Below are positions 1-8,404 of a stretch of DNA of 19,365 bases, in pieces (position 1 is the first letter of the stretch; each line of letters opens with the position of its first letter). Position numbers and translations under genes: made by a program. This stretch comes from an uncultured Blautia sp. (GTDB lineage: Bacteria; Bacillota; Clostridia; Lachnospirales; Lachnospiraceae). Location of the stretch: contig CAKROE010000045.1 of NCBI GenBank assembly GCA_934371915.1, positions 1-19,365 on the forward strand, in the 5' to 3' direction. A model generated the notes under the pieces. It was given only the letters and a program-made list of their open reading frames with translations. It ran no database searches and was not told the origin of the DNA.

Positions 1-1983
1 GTAACAGGAACAAAAGTTACAACATTAAAAGAATTAAAAGAAGCTCTTGGCGTTGTAAAAACACTTATGACAAGAGAAAAAAGATTAAACGATGCATTCA
101 TGTCCGGTGTTGCTACAGCACTTTGCGCAGAATTCATTGAAGTTCTCAAATATATTGATGGTGCAGCACCATACGAAGAACCATGCTACGGACATCTTGC
201 AGATGCAGTAATCCGTGAACTCGGTGTACCGCTTGTAACAGGAGATATTCCTGGTGTAGCTGTAATTCTCGGATCTGCTCCGACCACAGAAGAAGGCGTT
301 GCACTTGTAAAGAGTTATCAGGCACAGGGTATCCTCGTAACACTGGTTGGCGGAATCATCGACCAGGTTGCAGAAGCAGGAATGAAGACAGGTGCAAACG
401 TACGTGTTATTCCGCTTGGCAAAGATGTTACATCAGTTATCCATGTAGTATCCGTTGCACTTCGTGCAGCACTGATCTTCGGTAATGTAACACCGGGTGA
501 TGCAGGCACACTTATGAAATATACAATGGACCGTGTACCGGCATTCGTAAACGCATTCAAACCTCTTGATGATGTGATCGTAGCCTGTGGTGCAGGCGCT
601 ATCGCACTTGGCTTCCCGGTTATCACAAACGAAACAGAAAACATCTTCCGTGTACCAAAGAGCCTGATCGTTCAGGAAGACGTAAGCAAATTCAATGCTA
701 CATCTCTTGAAGCACGTGACATCAAGATCAAGATCACAAATATCGATATTCCGGTTGCATTTGCATCCGCATTCGAAGGTGAGATCATCCGTCGTAAAGA
801 CATGCAGGTTGAGTTCGATGGTTCCCGCGTAGACTGCGCAGAGCTTGTACATACCTGTGATGCTTCTGAAATCGAAGACCACAAGATCACAGTAGTCGGA
901 CCGGAAGTAGATGACATGGAACTTGGAAGCAAAAACAGCATTGCATATGTTGTAAAAGTTGCCGGCAAGAACATGCAGCCTGACTTTGAACCGGTTATCG
1001 AGCGTAAATTCCACAACTACATCAACTGTATCGAAGGTGTATATCACACAGGACAGCGTGATATGCAGCGTATCCGTATCAGCATTGATGCATTTAACGC
1101 AGGCTTCAAGATCAAACATATCGGTGAAGTTCTTTATGCATCTGTTAAAAATGAATTTGACGCAGTTGTTGACAAATGTGAAGTTGTTATCTATACAGAT
1201 CCGGCAGAATGTACAAGAGTACGTCATGAAGTTGCAATCCCGATCTTTGACAAACGTGATGAACGTCTTGACACTCTGACAGATGAATCTGTAGACGTAT
1301 ATTACAGCTGTATCCTCTGCCAGGCATTCTCTCCGAGCCATGTCTGCGTAGTAACACCGGAAAGACTTGGTCTCTGTGGTGCCGTTTCATGGCTGGATGC
1401 AAAAGCTACACATCAGCTTGATCCGAACGGACCTTGCCAGGTAATCACAAAAGAACGTCCGATCGATGAGAACCTTGGTTCTTACGAAGACGTTGATGAA
1501 GCTGTTCAGAAATTCTCCCAGGGTGCTCTGGAGCACGTTACACTGTACTCCATCATGCAGGATCCTATGACTTCCTGTGGATGCTTCGAGTGTATCTGCG
1601 GTATCGAGCCATTCTCCAACGGTGTTGTAATCGCAAACCGTGAGTATGCAGGCATGACACCACTTGGAATGACCTTCCCTGAAATGGCATCCATGACAGG
1701 TGGTGGTGTTCAGACACCTGGTTTCATGGGACATGGAAAACACTTCATTTCCTCTAAGAAATTTATGAAGGCTGAAGGCGGTATCGAACGTATCGTATGG
1801 ATGCCGAAAGAACTGAAAGAATTCGTTGCTGAACGTCTGAATAAGACAGCTCAGGAACTTTACGGAATCGAAAACTTCACTGATATGATCGGTGATGAGA
1901 CAGTAGCAACAGATCCGGAAGCACTGGTTGAATACCTTACCGAAAAAGGACATCCGGCACTTGCAATGGATCCAATGATGTAA
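1..1983 (+). CDS. acsB: Acetyl-CoA synthase (CODH/ACS alpha subunit), 5' end cut by window
   Basis: Acetyl-CoA synthase condenses the methyl group from the corrinoid protein with CO and CoA to make acetyl-CoA, in the cytoplasm. The frame is open from base 1, so the Met codon at 67 is internal. 660 codons are visible, against about 729 residues in Moorella AcsB, so roughly 70 N-terminal residues lie upstream. A-cluster ligands are all present: YSCILC (codons at 1309 and 1318), then VC and LCGAVSWLD for the [4Fe-4S] cluster, and the SCGCFE loop at 1573-1587, whose two Cys bind the proximal and distal metal. The C-terminus (KGHPALAMDPMM) matches the family end. The CODH subunit acsA is not visible. 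The next gene has its own promoter, so acsB ends an upstream transcription unit or is only partly co-transcribed with acsDCE. Identification is near certain. Confidence 0.97.
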   Translation, partial: VTGTKVTTLKELKEALGVVKTLMTREKRLNDAFMSGVATALCAEFIEVLKYIDGAAPYEEPCYGHLADAVIRELGVPLVTGDIPGVAVILGSAPTTEEGVALVKSYQAQGILVTLVGGIIDQVAEAGMKTGANVRVIPLGKDVTSVIHVVSVALRAALIFGNVTPGDAGTLMKYTMDRVPAFVNAFKPLDDVIVACGAGAIALGFPVITNETENIFRVPKSLIVQEDVSKFNATSLEARDIKIKITNIDIPVAFASAFEGEIIRRKDMQVEFDGSRVDCAELVHTCDASEIEDHKITVVGPEVDDMELGSKNSIAYVVKVAGKNMQPDFEPVIERKFHNYINCIEGVYHTGQRDMQRIRISIDAFNAGFKIKHIGEVLYASVKNEFDAVVDKCEVVIYTDPAECTRVRHEVAIPIFDKRDERLDTLTDESVDVYYSCILCQAFSPSHVCVVTPERLGLCGAVSWLDAKATHQLDPNGPCQVITKERPIDENLGSYEDVDEAVQKFSQGALEHVTLYSIMQDPMTSCGCFECICGIEPFSNGVVIANREYAGMTPLGMTFPEMASMTGGGVQTPGFMGHGKHFISSKKFMKAEGGIERIVWMPKELKEFVAERLNKTAQELYGIENFTDMIGDETVATDPEALVEYLTEKGHPALAMDPMM

Positions 1984-2029
1984 TCCCCTCGAGGGCCAGG
2001 AGTGCTCGCACTCCTGACCCGGGGGATTA
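1981..2029 (+). terminator. GC-rich hairpin after acsB
   Basis: The hairpin begins on the acsB stop codon. TAATCCCC (1981-1988) pairs with GGGGATTA (2022-2029), GGG with CCC, and CAGGAGTGC (1997-2005) with GCACTCCTG (2008-2016) around a tiny loop. No T-run follows directly, so it may be a 3'-end stabiliser or processing hairpin rather than a classical intrinsic terminator. Confidence 0.6.
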
Positions 2030-2258
2030 ATCTGAAATTATTTGTGGGACGTAAAGCTGTGATAGCAGCGAGTCACACAGATAATTTCAGATTTAGCATG
2101 AAGCATCGTAAGATGCGCGCATGCGTTTGGGCCAACAATACTGGAGTAGCATGTTGGGCTTGAAATTTAAAAATCGAATCACAACGTAAAGCTGTTACAA
2201 ATAACCATCTGTGACAGTGCAAAATCTTTGCACATGTGACGATTTTTGATATTTTTTT
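2029..2258 (+). ncRNA. Multi-hairpin structured region between acsB and acsD
   Basis: Four foldable blocks follow each other. (a) A 22-base arm at 2029-2050 pairs with 2072-2093, 20 of 22 positions complementary. (b) GCATG..CATGC (2096-2124) encloses GCATC-GTAA-GATGC, a GNRA-capped hairpin. (c) CCAACA (2132-2137) pairs with TGTTGG (2152-2157). (d) AAAAATCG (2169-2176) and TCACA (2179-2183) pair with TGTGA and CGATTTTT (2235-2247). Block (d) encloses GTTACA/TGTGAC and GTGCAAA/TTTGCAC hairpins, so it folds as a three-way junction, and it is followed by TTTTTTT at 2252. The motif ACGTAAAGCTGT occurs in (a) and (d). The last block could end transcription. The whole may be a cis-acting RNA, but I recognise no riboswitch class. 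Confidence 0.5.
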
Positions 2259-2280
2259 AACGTAAAAGCCCCGTGTTATC

Positions 2281-2309
2281 TTGTCACTGGTAATTTTATG
2301 TAGTATAAT
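2281..2309 (+). promoter_or_regulatory. Promoter of acsDCE
   Basis: TTGTCA at 2281-2286 and a perfect TATAAT at 2304-2309 are separated by exactly 17 bases, the sigma-70/SigA optimum. It lies after the T-rich end of the preceding hairpin block and about 40 bases before the acsD start, giving a short 5' leader with AGAGGAGG at 2333-2340. Confidence 0.85.
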
Positions 2310-2350
2310 AACAGTTGAGTTTTTAATAATTTAGAGGAGGCTTATGAGAA

Positions 2351-3292
2351 ATGCCGTTTAATCAGAAACCACAGAAATTTAATGCAAAGATTAACGCTGT
2401 CACAATCGGAAGCGGAGATAAGACTGTGACAATCGGCGGAGAGAATTCTTTCCCATTCTACACCTTTGATGCACCAACAGAGAACACACCAAAAATCGGT
2501 GTTGAGATCTCTGATCTGGGGCTGGACGAATTTTCCGAAGGTGTAAAAGCTTATTATGAAGGCGCTACTTCCATGGCTGATATCGCAAAAAAAGCAGCAG
2601 CTATCGAAGGCGCAGATTTTGTTGCCCTCATCCTTGACGGTGGAGATCCGAACGGGGCAAACAAATCTATTGATGAACTGATTGAGGTTGTTAAAGAAGT
2701 AGCAGGCGCTATTGACTGTCCACTGGTAGTAGAAGGCTGCAAAAACGTAGAGAAGGATGCGGAACTTCTCCCGAAAGTAGCAGAAGTCCTTCAGGGAAGA
2801 AATGCCCTTCTTCTTTCCGAAAAAGAAGAAAACTACAAAGCAATCGGTGCAGCAGCAGGTCTTGCTTACAATCAGATCGTCGGCGCTGAATCAGCCGTTG
2901 ATATCAACCTTGCAAAACAGTTAAACGTTGTTACTACACAGCTTGGTGTTGATGCGAAGAAAATCGTTATGAACATCGGTAGTGCAGCAGCTGGTTATGG
3001 ATATGAGTACGTTGTTTCTACAATGGACCGTATCAAAGGTGCAGCATTAGGTCAGAACGACAACATGCTGCAGATGCCTATTATTACACCTGTATCCGCA
3101 GAGACATGGGCAGTTAAAGAAGCAACCGCTTCTGAAGCTGATATGCCTGAATGGGGATCAGCAGACGAGCGTGGAATCGATATGGAAGTTATGACAGCAG
3201 CAGCAGACCTTGCAGCTGGTTCTGATGCCGTAATCTTAAGACATCCGGAATCTGTCAAGACTATTTCCAAACTGATCAAAGCACTTGCGTAA
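2351..3292 (+). CDS. acsD: Corrinoid iron-sulfur protein small subunit
   Basis: This 313-residue TIM-barrel subunit (delta, CdhD-like) pairs with AcsC to form the corrinoid iron-sulfur protein. That protein takes the methyl group from AcsE and delivers it to acetyl-CoA synthase. Recognisable segments are the N-terminal VTIGGENSFPFYTFDA, LILDGGDPNGANKS (near residues 95-108), VVEGCKNVEKD, SAVDINLAKQLN and the C-terminal AVILRHPES. All match Moorella AcsD in order, and the length is normal. The start at 2351 follows GAGGAGG by 10 bases. An earlier ATG at 2344 sits too close to the ribosome binding site and reads only five codons before a stop. It is the first gene after a consensus promoter. 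acsC begins 24 bases after its stop, which implies one transcript. Confidence 0.95.
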   Translation: MPFNQKPQKFNAKINAVTIGSGDKTVTIGGENSFPFYTFDAPTENTPKIGVEISDLGLDEFSEGVKAYYEGATSMADIAKKAAAIEGADFVALILDGGDPNGANKSIDELIEVVKEVAGAIDCPLVVEGCKNVEKDAELLPKVAEVLQGRNALLLSEKEENYKAIGAAAGLAYNQIVGAESAVDINLAKQLNVVTTQLGVDAKKIVMNIGSAAAGYGYEYVVSTMDRIKGAALGQNDNMLQMPIITPVSAETWAVKEATASEADMPEWGSADERGIDMEVMTAAADLAAGSDAVILRHPESVKTISKLIKALA

Positions 3293-3316
3293 GGAATAAT
3301 AGGAGGAAAAATAGCT

Positions 3317-4663
3317 ATGGCACTGAATGGTATTCAGATTTTTAAATTAACACCAAAGAAAAACTGTAAGGAATGTGGATGTCCGACATGTATGGCTTTC
3401 TCCATGAAAGTTGCACAGGGCGCAATGCAGATTGAGCAGTGTCCACATATGTCTGACGAAGCACTGGCTTCTCTGTCTGAGGCAACTGCTCCGCCGATGA
3501 AGACAATCAAGATCGGAACAGGTGATGCAGAATTCACTCTCGGAGGAGAAACTGTTCTGTTCAGACATGAAAAAACATTTGTAAGCAAACCAAGATACGC
3601 TGTATCCCTTTGCACATGCATGGATGATGCAGAAGTAGATGCTAAGCTTGCAGCAATCCCACATGTAGACTATGACCGTATCGGTGAGAGAATGCATGTA
3701 GAGCTTGTATATGTAAACTGTGATGCAGATGCAGACGCAGCAAAATATACAGCACTTGTAGAAAAAGCAAAAGGTCTTGGAAGAACTCTGGTTCTCGGAT
3801 GTACAGATCCTGAGATCGCAAAAGCAGCTCTTGAAGTATGCAAAGACGGCAAACCGGTTCTGAACGGTGCAAATGCTTCCAACTATGAAGCAATGAATGC
3901 TGTTGCTACAGAAGCTGGTGTTGTTCTCGGTGTATCCGGCAAAGACCTGAACGAATTATATGACACAGTAGCAGCACTTGAAAAACTTGGCAACAAGAAC
4001 CTTGTTCTTGATACAACAGGCGCTGACGTCAAAGAAACCTTCGCAAACACTGTACAGGTTCGTCGTGCAGCACTGAAAGATCAGGACAGAACATTTGGAT
4101 ATCCATCCATCGTTAACCTGGTTAAAATTGCCAAGGGAGATCATCATTTACAGGCAGCACTTGCTTCCGTATTTACAATGAAATACGGTTCCATCATCGT
4201 TATGGAACAGATGACCTATGCAGAGGCACTTCCACTGTTCGGTCTTCGTCAGAACGTATATACAGACCCACAGAAACCGATGAAAGTAGAGCCGGGTATC
4301 TACCCACTCAACGGAGCAGATGAGAACTCTCTCGTTGTTACAACTGTAGACTTCGCTCTTACATATTTCGTAGTTTCCGGTGAGCTGGAGCGTTCCGGTG
4401 TTCCGCTTAATCTTGTAATCAACGATGCAGGCGGACTTTCCGTACTGACATCCTGGGCAGCTGGTAAATTCTCCAGCACCAGCATTTCTGAGTACATCAA
4501 AGAAGAAGTAGAGCCGAAGGTAAAATGCCGTAAACTCGTTATTCCGGGTAAAGTAGCAGTCCTCAAGGGTGACCTTGAAGCAAAACTTCCGGGATGGGAG
4601 ATTATCGTAGGACCTAGAGAAGCAGTACAGCTTGTGAAATTCTTAAAAGATATGCAGGCATAA
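3317..4663 (+). CDS. acsC: Corrinoid iron-sulfur protein large subunit
   Basis: The large (gamma, CdhE-like) subunit of the corrinoid iron-sulfur protein carries a low-potential [4Fe-4S] cluster and, at the C-terminus, the corrinoid that accepts the methyl group as methyl-Co(III). The N-terminal cluster motif is C17-x2-C20-x4-C25-x16-C42, in KKNCKECGCPTCMAF...QCPHM. A TIM barrel follows, then the C-terminal corrinoid domain, with LVINDAGGLSVLTSWAAGKFS as the likely lower-face cobalamin-binding segment. At 448 residues it matches the family length of about 446. AGGAGG at 3301-3306 lies 10 bases before the ATG. It sits between its partner acsD and its methyl donor enzyme acsE, the usual acetogen arrangement. 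Confidence 0.96.
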   Translation: MALNGIQIFKLTPKKNCKECGCPTCMAFSMKVAQGAMQIEQCPHMSDEALASLSEATAPPMKTIKIGTGDAEFTLGGETVLFRHEKTFVSKPRYAVSLCTCMDDAEVDAKLAAIPHVDYDRIGERMHVELVYVNCDADADAAKYTALVEKAKGLGRTLVLGCTDPEIAKAALEVCKDGKPVLNGANASNYEAMNAVATEAGVVLGVSGKDLNELYDTVAALEKLGNKNLVLDTTGADVKETFANTVQVRRAALKDQDRTFGYPSIVNLVKIAKGDHHLQAALASVFTMKYGSIIVMEQMTYAEALPLFGLRQNVYTDPQKPMKVEPGIYPLNGADENSLVVTTVDFALTYFVVSGELERSGVPLNLVINDAGGLSVLTSWAAGKFSSTSISEYIKEEVEPKVKCRKLVIPGKVAVLKGDLEAKLPGWEIIVGPREAVQLVKFLKDMQA

Positions 4664-4685
4664 GCCGCATAAAATAAAATTTATG

Positions 4686-4711
4686 CTCAGGGAGAACGAA
4701 TACTCCCTGAG
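4686..4711 (+). other. Intercistronic hairpin between acsC and acsE
   Basis: CTCAGGGAG (4686-4694) pairs perfectly with CTCCCTGAG (4703-4711) around an eight-base loop. No T-run follows, and acsE starts 32 bases later with its own AAAGGAGA site. This suggests an RNA stabilising or processing hairpin that could set different mRNA levels for acsDC and acsE, rather than a terminator. Confidence 0.6.
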
Positions 4712-4743
4712 ACATCTAAAACCATGTAAAGGAGAACACAGGT

Positions 4744-5532
4744 ATGGCAAAATTTGTTACAATCGGAGAGAGACTTTCCACAACAGCACCGGCAGTTAAT
4801 AAAGCATTCACAGAGAGAGATGCTGAGCCGATCCTCAAGAGAGCAAAACAGCAGCTCGACGCAGGTGCTACATATCTGGATGTTAATATCGGACCAGCAG
4901 AAAACGATGGACCGGAACTTATGAAATGGGCTGTAGAACTTCTGCAGAGCAACTTCGACAATGTTCCGCTTGCACTGGATACTTCCAACGTAGCAGCTAT
5001 CGAAGCTGGTATTTCTGTATACAACCGTTCTAAAGGAAAACCGATCGTAAACTCCGCTGATGCAGCTGGAAGAATCGGATATGTTGATGTTGCAGCAGCA
5101 AACGATGCAATCGTTATCGCTCTTTGCAACGGCGAAGGAATCGCAAAAGACAATGACGAACGTATGATGTACATGCAGACTCTGATGGAGAGAGGTATGG
5201 AACAGGGTATGGACGTTGAGAACGATATGTGGTTCGACCCGTTATTCCTCGTTATCAAAGGAATGCAGGACAAACAGATGGAAGTTCTTGACTTCATCAA
5301 AATGATCTCTGACATGGGCATGAAGAGCACCGGTGGTCTTTCCAATAACTCCAACGGTATGCCGAAACATATCCGTCCGATCATGGACTCCGCTATGGTA
5401 GCTATGGCTATGATGCAGGGACTTACCTCAGCAATCGTTAACCCTAACGACCTTCGTCTGATGGAAACAATCAAATCCTGTGATATCATCAAAAACAACT
5501 ACCTGTACGCAGATTCTTATCTGGAAATCTAA
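4744..5532 (+). CDS. acsE: Methyltetrahydrofolate:corrinoid iron-sulfur protein methyltransferase
   Basis: AcsE transfers the methyl group of 5-methyl-THF to the Co(I) corrinoid of AcsCD, linking the folate branch to acetyl-CoA synthesis. The 262-residue length equals that of Moorella MeTr. It is a pterin-binding TIM barrel. The conserved positions line up: D79 in LALDTSN, N103 in IVNSAD, D165 in WFDP and N201 in GLSNNSN, the last matching the Asn that assists pterin N5 protonation in Moorella MeTr. The start at 4744 follows AAAGGAGA by eight bases. It closes the acsDCE group, since a terminator-like hairpin follows at 5564-5601. Confidence 0.96.
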   Translation: MAKFVTIGERLSTTAPAVNKAFTERDAEPILKRAKQQLDAGATYLDVNIGPAENDGPELMKWAVELLQSNFDNVPLALDTSNVAAIEAGISVYNRSKGKPIVNSADAAGRIGYVDVAAANDAIVIALCNGEGIAKDNDERMMYMQTLMERGMEQGMDVENDMWFDPLFLVIKGMQDKQMEVLDFIKMISDMGMKSTGGLSNNSNGMPKHIRPIMDSAMVAMAMMQGLTSAIVNPNDLRLMETIKSCDIIKNNYLYADSYLEI

Positions 5533-5563
5533 TCAGTCTGTCGTTTTTTACGACTGTAGGTAC

Positions 5564-5601
5564 AAAAGGGCTGGAGGCTTTGCGGCCTCTGGCCTTTTTT
5601 T
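5564..5601 (+). terminator. Intrinsic terminator after acsE
   Basis: GAGGC (5574-5578) pairs with GCCTC (5585-5589), and AAAAGG (5564-5569) with CCTTTTTT (5593-5600), with a few imperfect pairs between. The 3' arm merges into a run of seven T. It is placed 32 bases after the acsE stop. Because acsV follows in the same direction with no clear promoter consensus, it may be only partial. Confidence 0.75.
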
Positions 5602-5669
5602 ATAAGTCTAACTCCCAACGCCACAGGTGTGGACTATAGTATTCACGAGGCGAGAAAGGTGGTTACCGC

Positions 5670-7598
5670 ATGTTTAAGGTGACATTTGCATTTGAAAATG
5701 GCAGTGAGGTAGAAGCATTTGCCAATGCGGGGGATAATCTTTTGGAGGTTGCACGTGGTGCCAATGTGGCAATCGATGCTCCATGTTCCGGAAACGGAGC
5801 CTGCGGAAAGTGCCGGGTGCAGTTAAAAAGCGGAGAACTGGACTCAAAAAAAACACTTCATATTTCTGATGAGGAATTTGAGAAGGGCTGGCGTCTTGCA
5901 TGTATGAGCAAGATCAGTGCTGACGTGGAAGTGCTGGTGCCGGATATCGCTTCTGCATACAAGAGCAGAATGAAAGTGGCTGACTTAAGTTCCAGGGAAG
6001 AAATTGCAATTTTTGAAAAAGCAAAAGATCAGGTAGAAGAAACCGGGATTCAGTTGAGAAACAGTCTGGAAGTAGTAGAACTTCAGATGAATGAACCTAC
6101 TCTGGATGATACCATGCCGGATGTAGAAAGACTGACAAGAGCACTTCGGAAATTTATGAATCTGAAACGGATCAGAGTGCCATACACAGTTCTTCGTAAA
6201 CTTCCGGATGTACTTCGGGCAAGTAAGTTTTCGGTAAAATGCGTTGTACGTGTGACCCCGGATGATATGTTTGTATACGATATTTTTGACAGCAAAGAAG
6301 ACGTTGTAATGGGCGGACTTGCTGTGGATATAGGTACGACAACGGTTTCGGCTGTGATCATTGACATGGCAACCGGAGAAATCCTTGCCAAAAGTTCTTC
6401 CGGTAATGGTCAGATCCGTTATGGTGCAGATGTAATCAACCGTATTATTGAGACGACAAAACCGGGCGGAATCAAGAAACTGCAGGATGCAGTGATCAAA
6501 GAGACGATCAATCCGATGATCCATGAGATGTGCAGAAGCATTCATTTTCCGGAAAGCCAGATCTATCGTATGTGTGTGGCATCCAATACAACAATGAATC
6601 ATCTGTTTGCAGGAATCAATGCAGATTATCTGCGTACAGAGCCGTATATTCCGGCATTCTTTAAGACAAATTCTCTGTTTGCATCAGATGTGGGAATTGA
6701 AATCAACAAAGATGCACACATCATCATGGCGCCGAATATCGGAAGTTATGTCGGCGGAGATATTACAGCGGGTACTCTGGTAAGTATGATCTGGAACAGG
6801 CCGGAGTTTTCACTGTTCATTGACCTTGGTACCAACGGCGAGCTTGTTTTTGGAAACTCTGATTTCATGATGAGTTGTGCTTGCTCAGCAGGACCTGCTT
6901 TTGAGGGTGGTGATATCAGTTGTGGTATGCGTGCAACTGACGGAGCTATTGAAGCATGTACGATCGACAAAGAAACGATGGAGCCGACTTACAAAGTTGT
7001 CGGTGAACCGGGTGCGAAGCCGGTTGGATTATGTGGATCAGGTATCATTGATGTGATCAGTGAACTTTATATGACAGGAATTATCAACCCGAAGGGTAAA
7101 TTTGTCCGTGAAGGAAAGAGAGTCCGTCATGACCATTATGGAATGGGAAGTTATGTGATCGCATTTGAAGAAGAAGCAGGATCTGCAAAAGATGTCGAGA
7201 TCACAGAAGTAGATATTGACAACTTCATCCGTGCAAAAGGCGCAATTTTCTCCGCAATCCGCACAATGCTGTCTTCACTGGACTTCGATGTATCCATGAT
7301 CGACGATGTTTATGTTGCAGGTGGTATCGGTAGTGGAATCAATATGCAGAATGCAGTCAATATCGGAATGTTCCCGGATGTACCGCTGGATAAATTCCAT
7401 TATATTGGTAACTCTTCCCTGACTGGTGCATATCTGATGCTTCTTTCAACAGCAGCAGAGAAGAAAACATATGAGCTTGCATCCAATATGACTTATATGG
7501 AACTTTCGACAGTTCCGACTTACATGGATGAATTTGTGGGAGCCTGCTTTATCCCGCATACCGATGCATCCATGTTCCCTAACGTAAAACAGAGATAA
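5670..7598 (+). CDS. acsV: Reductive activator of corrinoid iron-sulfur protein (RACo type)
   Basis: The corrinoid cofactor of AcsCD occasionally oxidises to Co(II). RACo proteins use ATP to drive its reduction back to Co(I). The N-terminal ferredoxin domain binds a [2Fe-2S] cluster through C39, C45 and C48 (PCSGNGACGKC) and C78 (LACMS). A linker runs to about residue 213. The ASKHA ATPase-like domain then begins with GLAVDIGTTTVSAVIID (D220-IGTTT) and includes FIDLGTNGELVFG, GPAFEGGDISCGM, GLCGSGIIDVI and DDVYVAGGIGSGI. The 642-residue length is typical of the DUF4445 family. AAAGGTGG at 5655-5662 precedes the ATG. It follows the acsE terminator and precedes the DUF3786 gene by 10 bases. The partner cannot be proven from sequence, since paralogues serve O-demethylase corrinoid proteins, but the location next to acsDCE favours AcsCD. 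Confidence 0.93.
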   Translation: MFKVTFAFENGSEVEAFANAGDNLLEVARGANVAIDAPCSGNGACGKCRVQLKSGELDSKKTLHISDEEFEKGWRLACMSKISADVEVLVPDIASAYKSRMKVADLSSREEIAIFEKAKDQVEETGIQLRNSLEVVELQMNEPTLDDTMPDVERLTRALRKFMNLKRIRVPYTVLRKLPDVLRASKFSVKCVVRVTPDDMFVYDIFDSKEDVVMGGLAVDIGTTTVSAVIIDMATGEILAKSSSGNGQIRYGADVINRIIETTKPGGIKKLQDAVIKETINPMIHEMCRSIHFPESQIYRMCVASNTTMNHLFAGINADYLRTEPYIPAFFKTNSLFASDVGIEINKDAHIIMAPNIGSYVGGDITAGTLVSMIWNRPEFSLFIDLGTNGELVFGNSDFMMSCACSAGPAFEGGDISCGMRATDGAIEACTIDKETMEPTYKVVGEPGAKPVGLCGSGIIDVISELYMTGIINPKGKFVREGKRVRHDHYGMGSYVIAFEEEAGSAKDVEITEVDIDNFIRAKGAIFSAIRTMLSSLDFDVSMIDDVYVAGGIGSGINMQNAVNIGMFPDVPLDKFHYIGNSSLTGAYLMLLSTAAEKKTYELASNMTYMELSTVPTYMDEFVGACFIPHTDASMFPNVKQR

Positions 7599-7608
7599 GA
7601 GGTGTGTT

Positions 7609-8316
7609 ATGAGTTCTGACGCAAAAACAACATTTGATCCGACAGAAAATGAATCTGTAGGAGATAAACTTGGATATGAAAAAGACAGTAAAGAACGTCT
7701 CCCATGGGAACATTATCTGAGCCAGTACAGAGACACTGATCCAAGGGAAATTGCCACAAGACTTGGCATTTCTTATAATGAAGAAGAGAAATATTTTACT
7801 CTGAAATTCCTTGGGACAGTATATCAGATTTCGTGGCCGGATTTTGAGGTCAGTCACAAAGAGGATGATATGGGATTTTATCCTCTGGAAACTATGGTTT
7901 ATGCCAGAACTCTGACCATCCGTTTTTTGCTGAACGGTGCTTGTGCACAGGGTACCGGCAAATTTAAAACCTACAGGGAAATGCCATGGGGAGAGGTGTA
8001 TCTCCGTCAGTTTGATGGAAGATGTATCAAGCGACTGGCTTTTTCTTATGGAAATCGTATCAAAGATTTTCAGACGATCATGGAACATATGCATTGCATT
8101 CCGGTGAAACACGGAGACATTGCTTATCAGCTTGAAATTTTCCCGGGATATCTGGTGCAGATGATCCTGTGGGAGGGTGATGAAGAGTTTCCACCGTCCT
8201 CTCAGATTCTGTTTTCAGACAACTTTCCGGTATCTTTTCAGGCAGAAGATATGGCAGTTATGGGAGATGTGATCATCGGATCATTGAAATCATATGCAAA
8301 AGTGGCAATCTGCTAA
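7609..8316 (+). CDS. DUF3786 family protein, function unknown
   Basis: This 235-residue soluble protein looks like the DUF3786 family, which is often found beside corrinoid and Wood-Ljungdahl genes and has no established biochemical role that I know of. Visible features are LPWEHYL near residue 30, a middle segment with MGFYPLETMVYARTLTIRFLLNGACAQGTGKF, then WGEVYLRQFDGR and DIAYQLEIFPGYLVQMILWEGDEEFPPSSQILFSDNF. There is no signal peptide, membrane segment or cysteine cluster. Its start follows AAGAGGTG that overlaps the acsV stop, so it is likely translated with acsV. By location it could help corrinoid activation or corrinoid-protein maturation, which is inference only. Family assignment is from recognition of the conserved segments, not a search. 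Confidence 0.75.
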   Translation: MSSDAKTTFDPTENESVGDKLGYEKDSKERLPWEHYLSQYRDTDPREIATRLGISYNEEEKYFTLKFLGTVYQISWPDFEVSHKEDDMGFYPLETMVYARTLTIRFLLNGACAQGTGKFKTYREMPWGEVYLRQFDGRCIKRLAFSYGNRIKDFQTIMEHMHCIPVKHGDIAYQLEIFPGYLVQMILWEGDEEFPPSSQILFSDNFPVSFQAEDMAVMGDVIIGSLKSYAKVAIC

Positions 8317-8404
8317 ATGATCGTTTTTATAAATGTTTTTGAAAAAGAGGCGGGTAGCCTTTTTAATAGAAGAATGTGTGCATAAAAAAAAGGAGGTAAC
8401 TTTT

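Noticed and set aside
67..69. Start codon of acsB at 67
   Set aside because: The frame is open upstream to base 1 and the protein would lack the N-terminal part found in all acetyl-CoA synthases, so the gene is cut by the window edge.
433..1341. Open frame of about 300 codons on the minus strand across acsB
   Set aside because: It lies wholly antisense to a clearly conserved gene, has a cysteine- and aromatic-rich composition with no recognisable domain, and comes from codon bias in acsB.
2048..2093. c-di-GMP-I (GEMM) riboswitch
   Set aside because: Only a GGGACGTAAAGC-like segment is present; the upstream CACGCACAGGGCAAACC half is missing, so I keep it as an unassigned structured RNA.
2344..2361. 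Five-codon leader ORF before acsD
   Set aside because: Its ATG is only three bases from GAGGAGG and the peptide shows no regulatory codons; the start at 2351 explains the conserved protein.
8333..8404. Upstream extension of fhs from an earlier ATG
   Set aside because: There is no ribosome binding site at 8333, while AAAGGAGGTAAC stands just before 8405, and the extension does not resemble Fhs N-termini.
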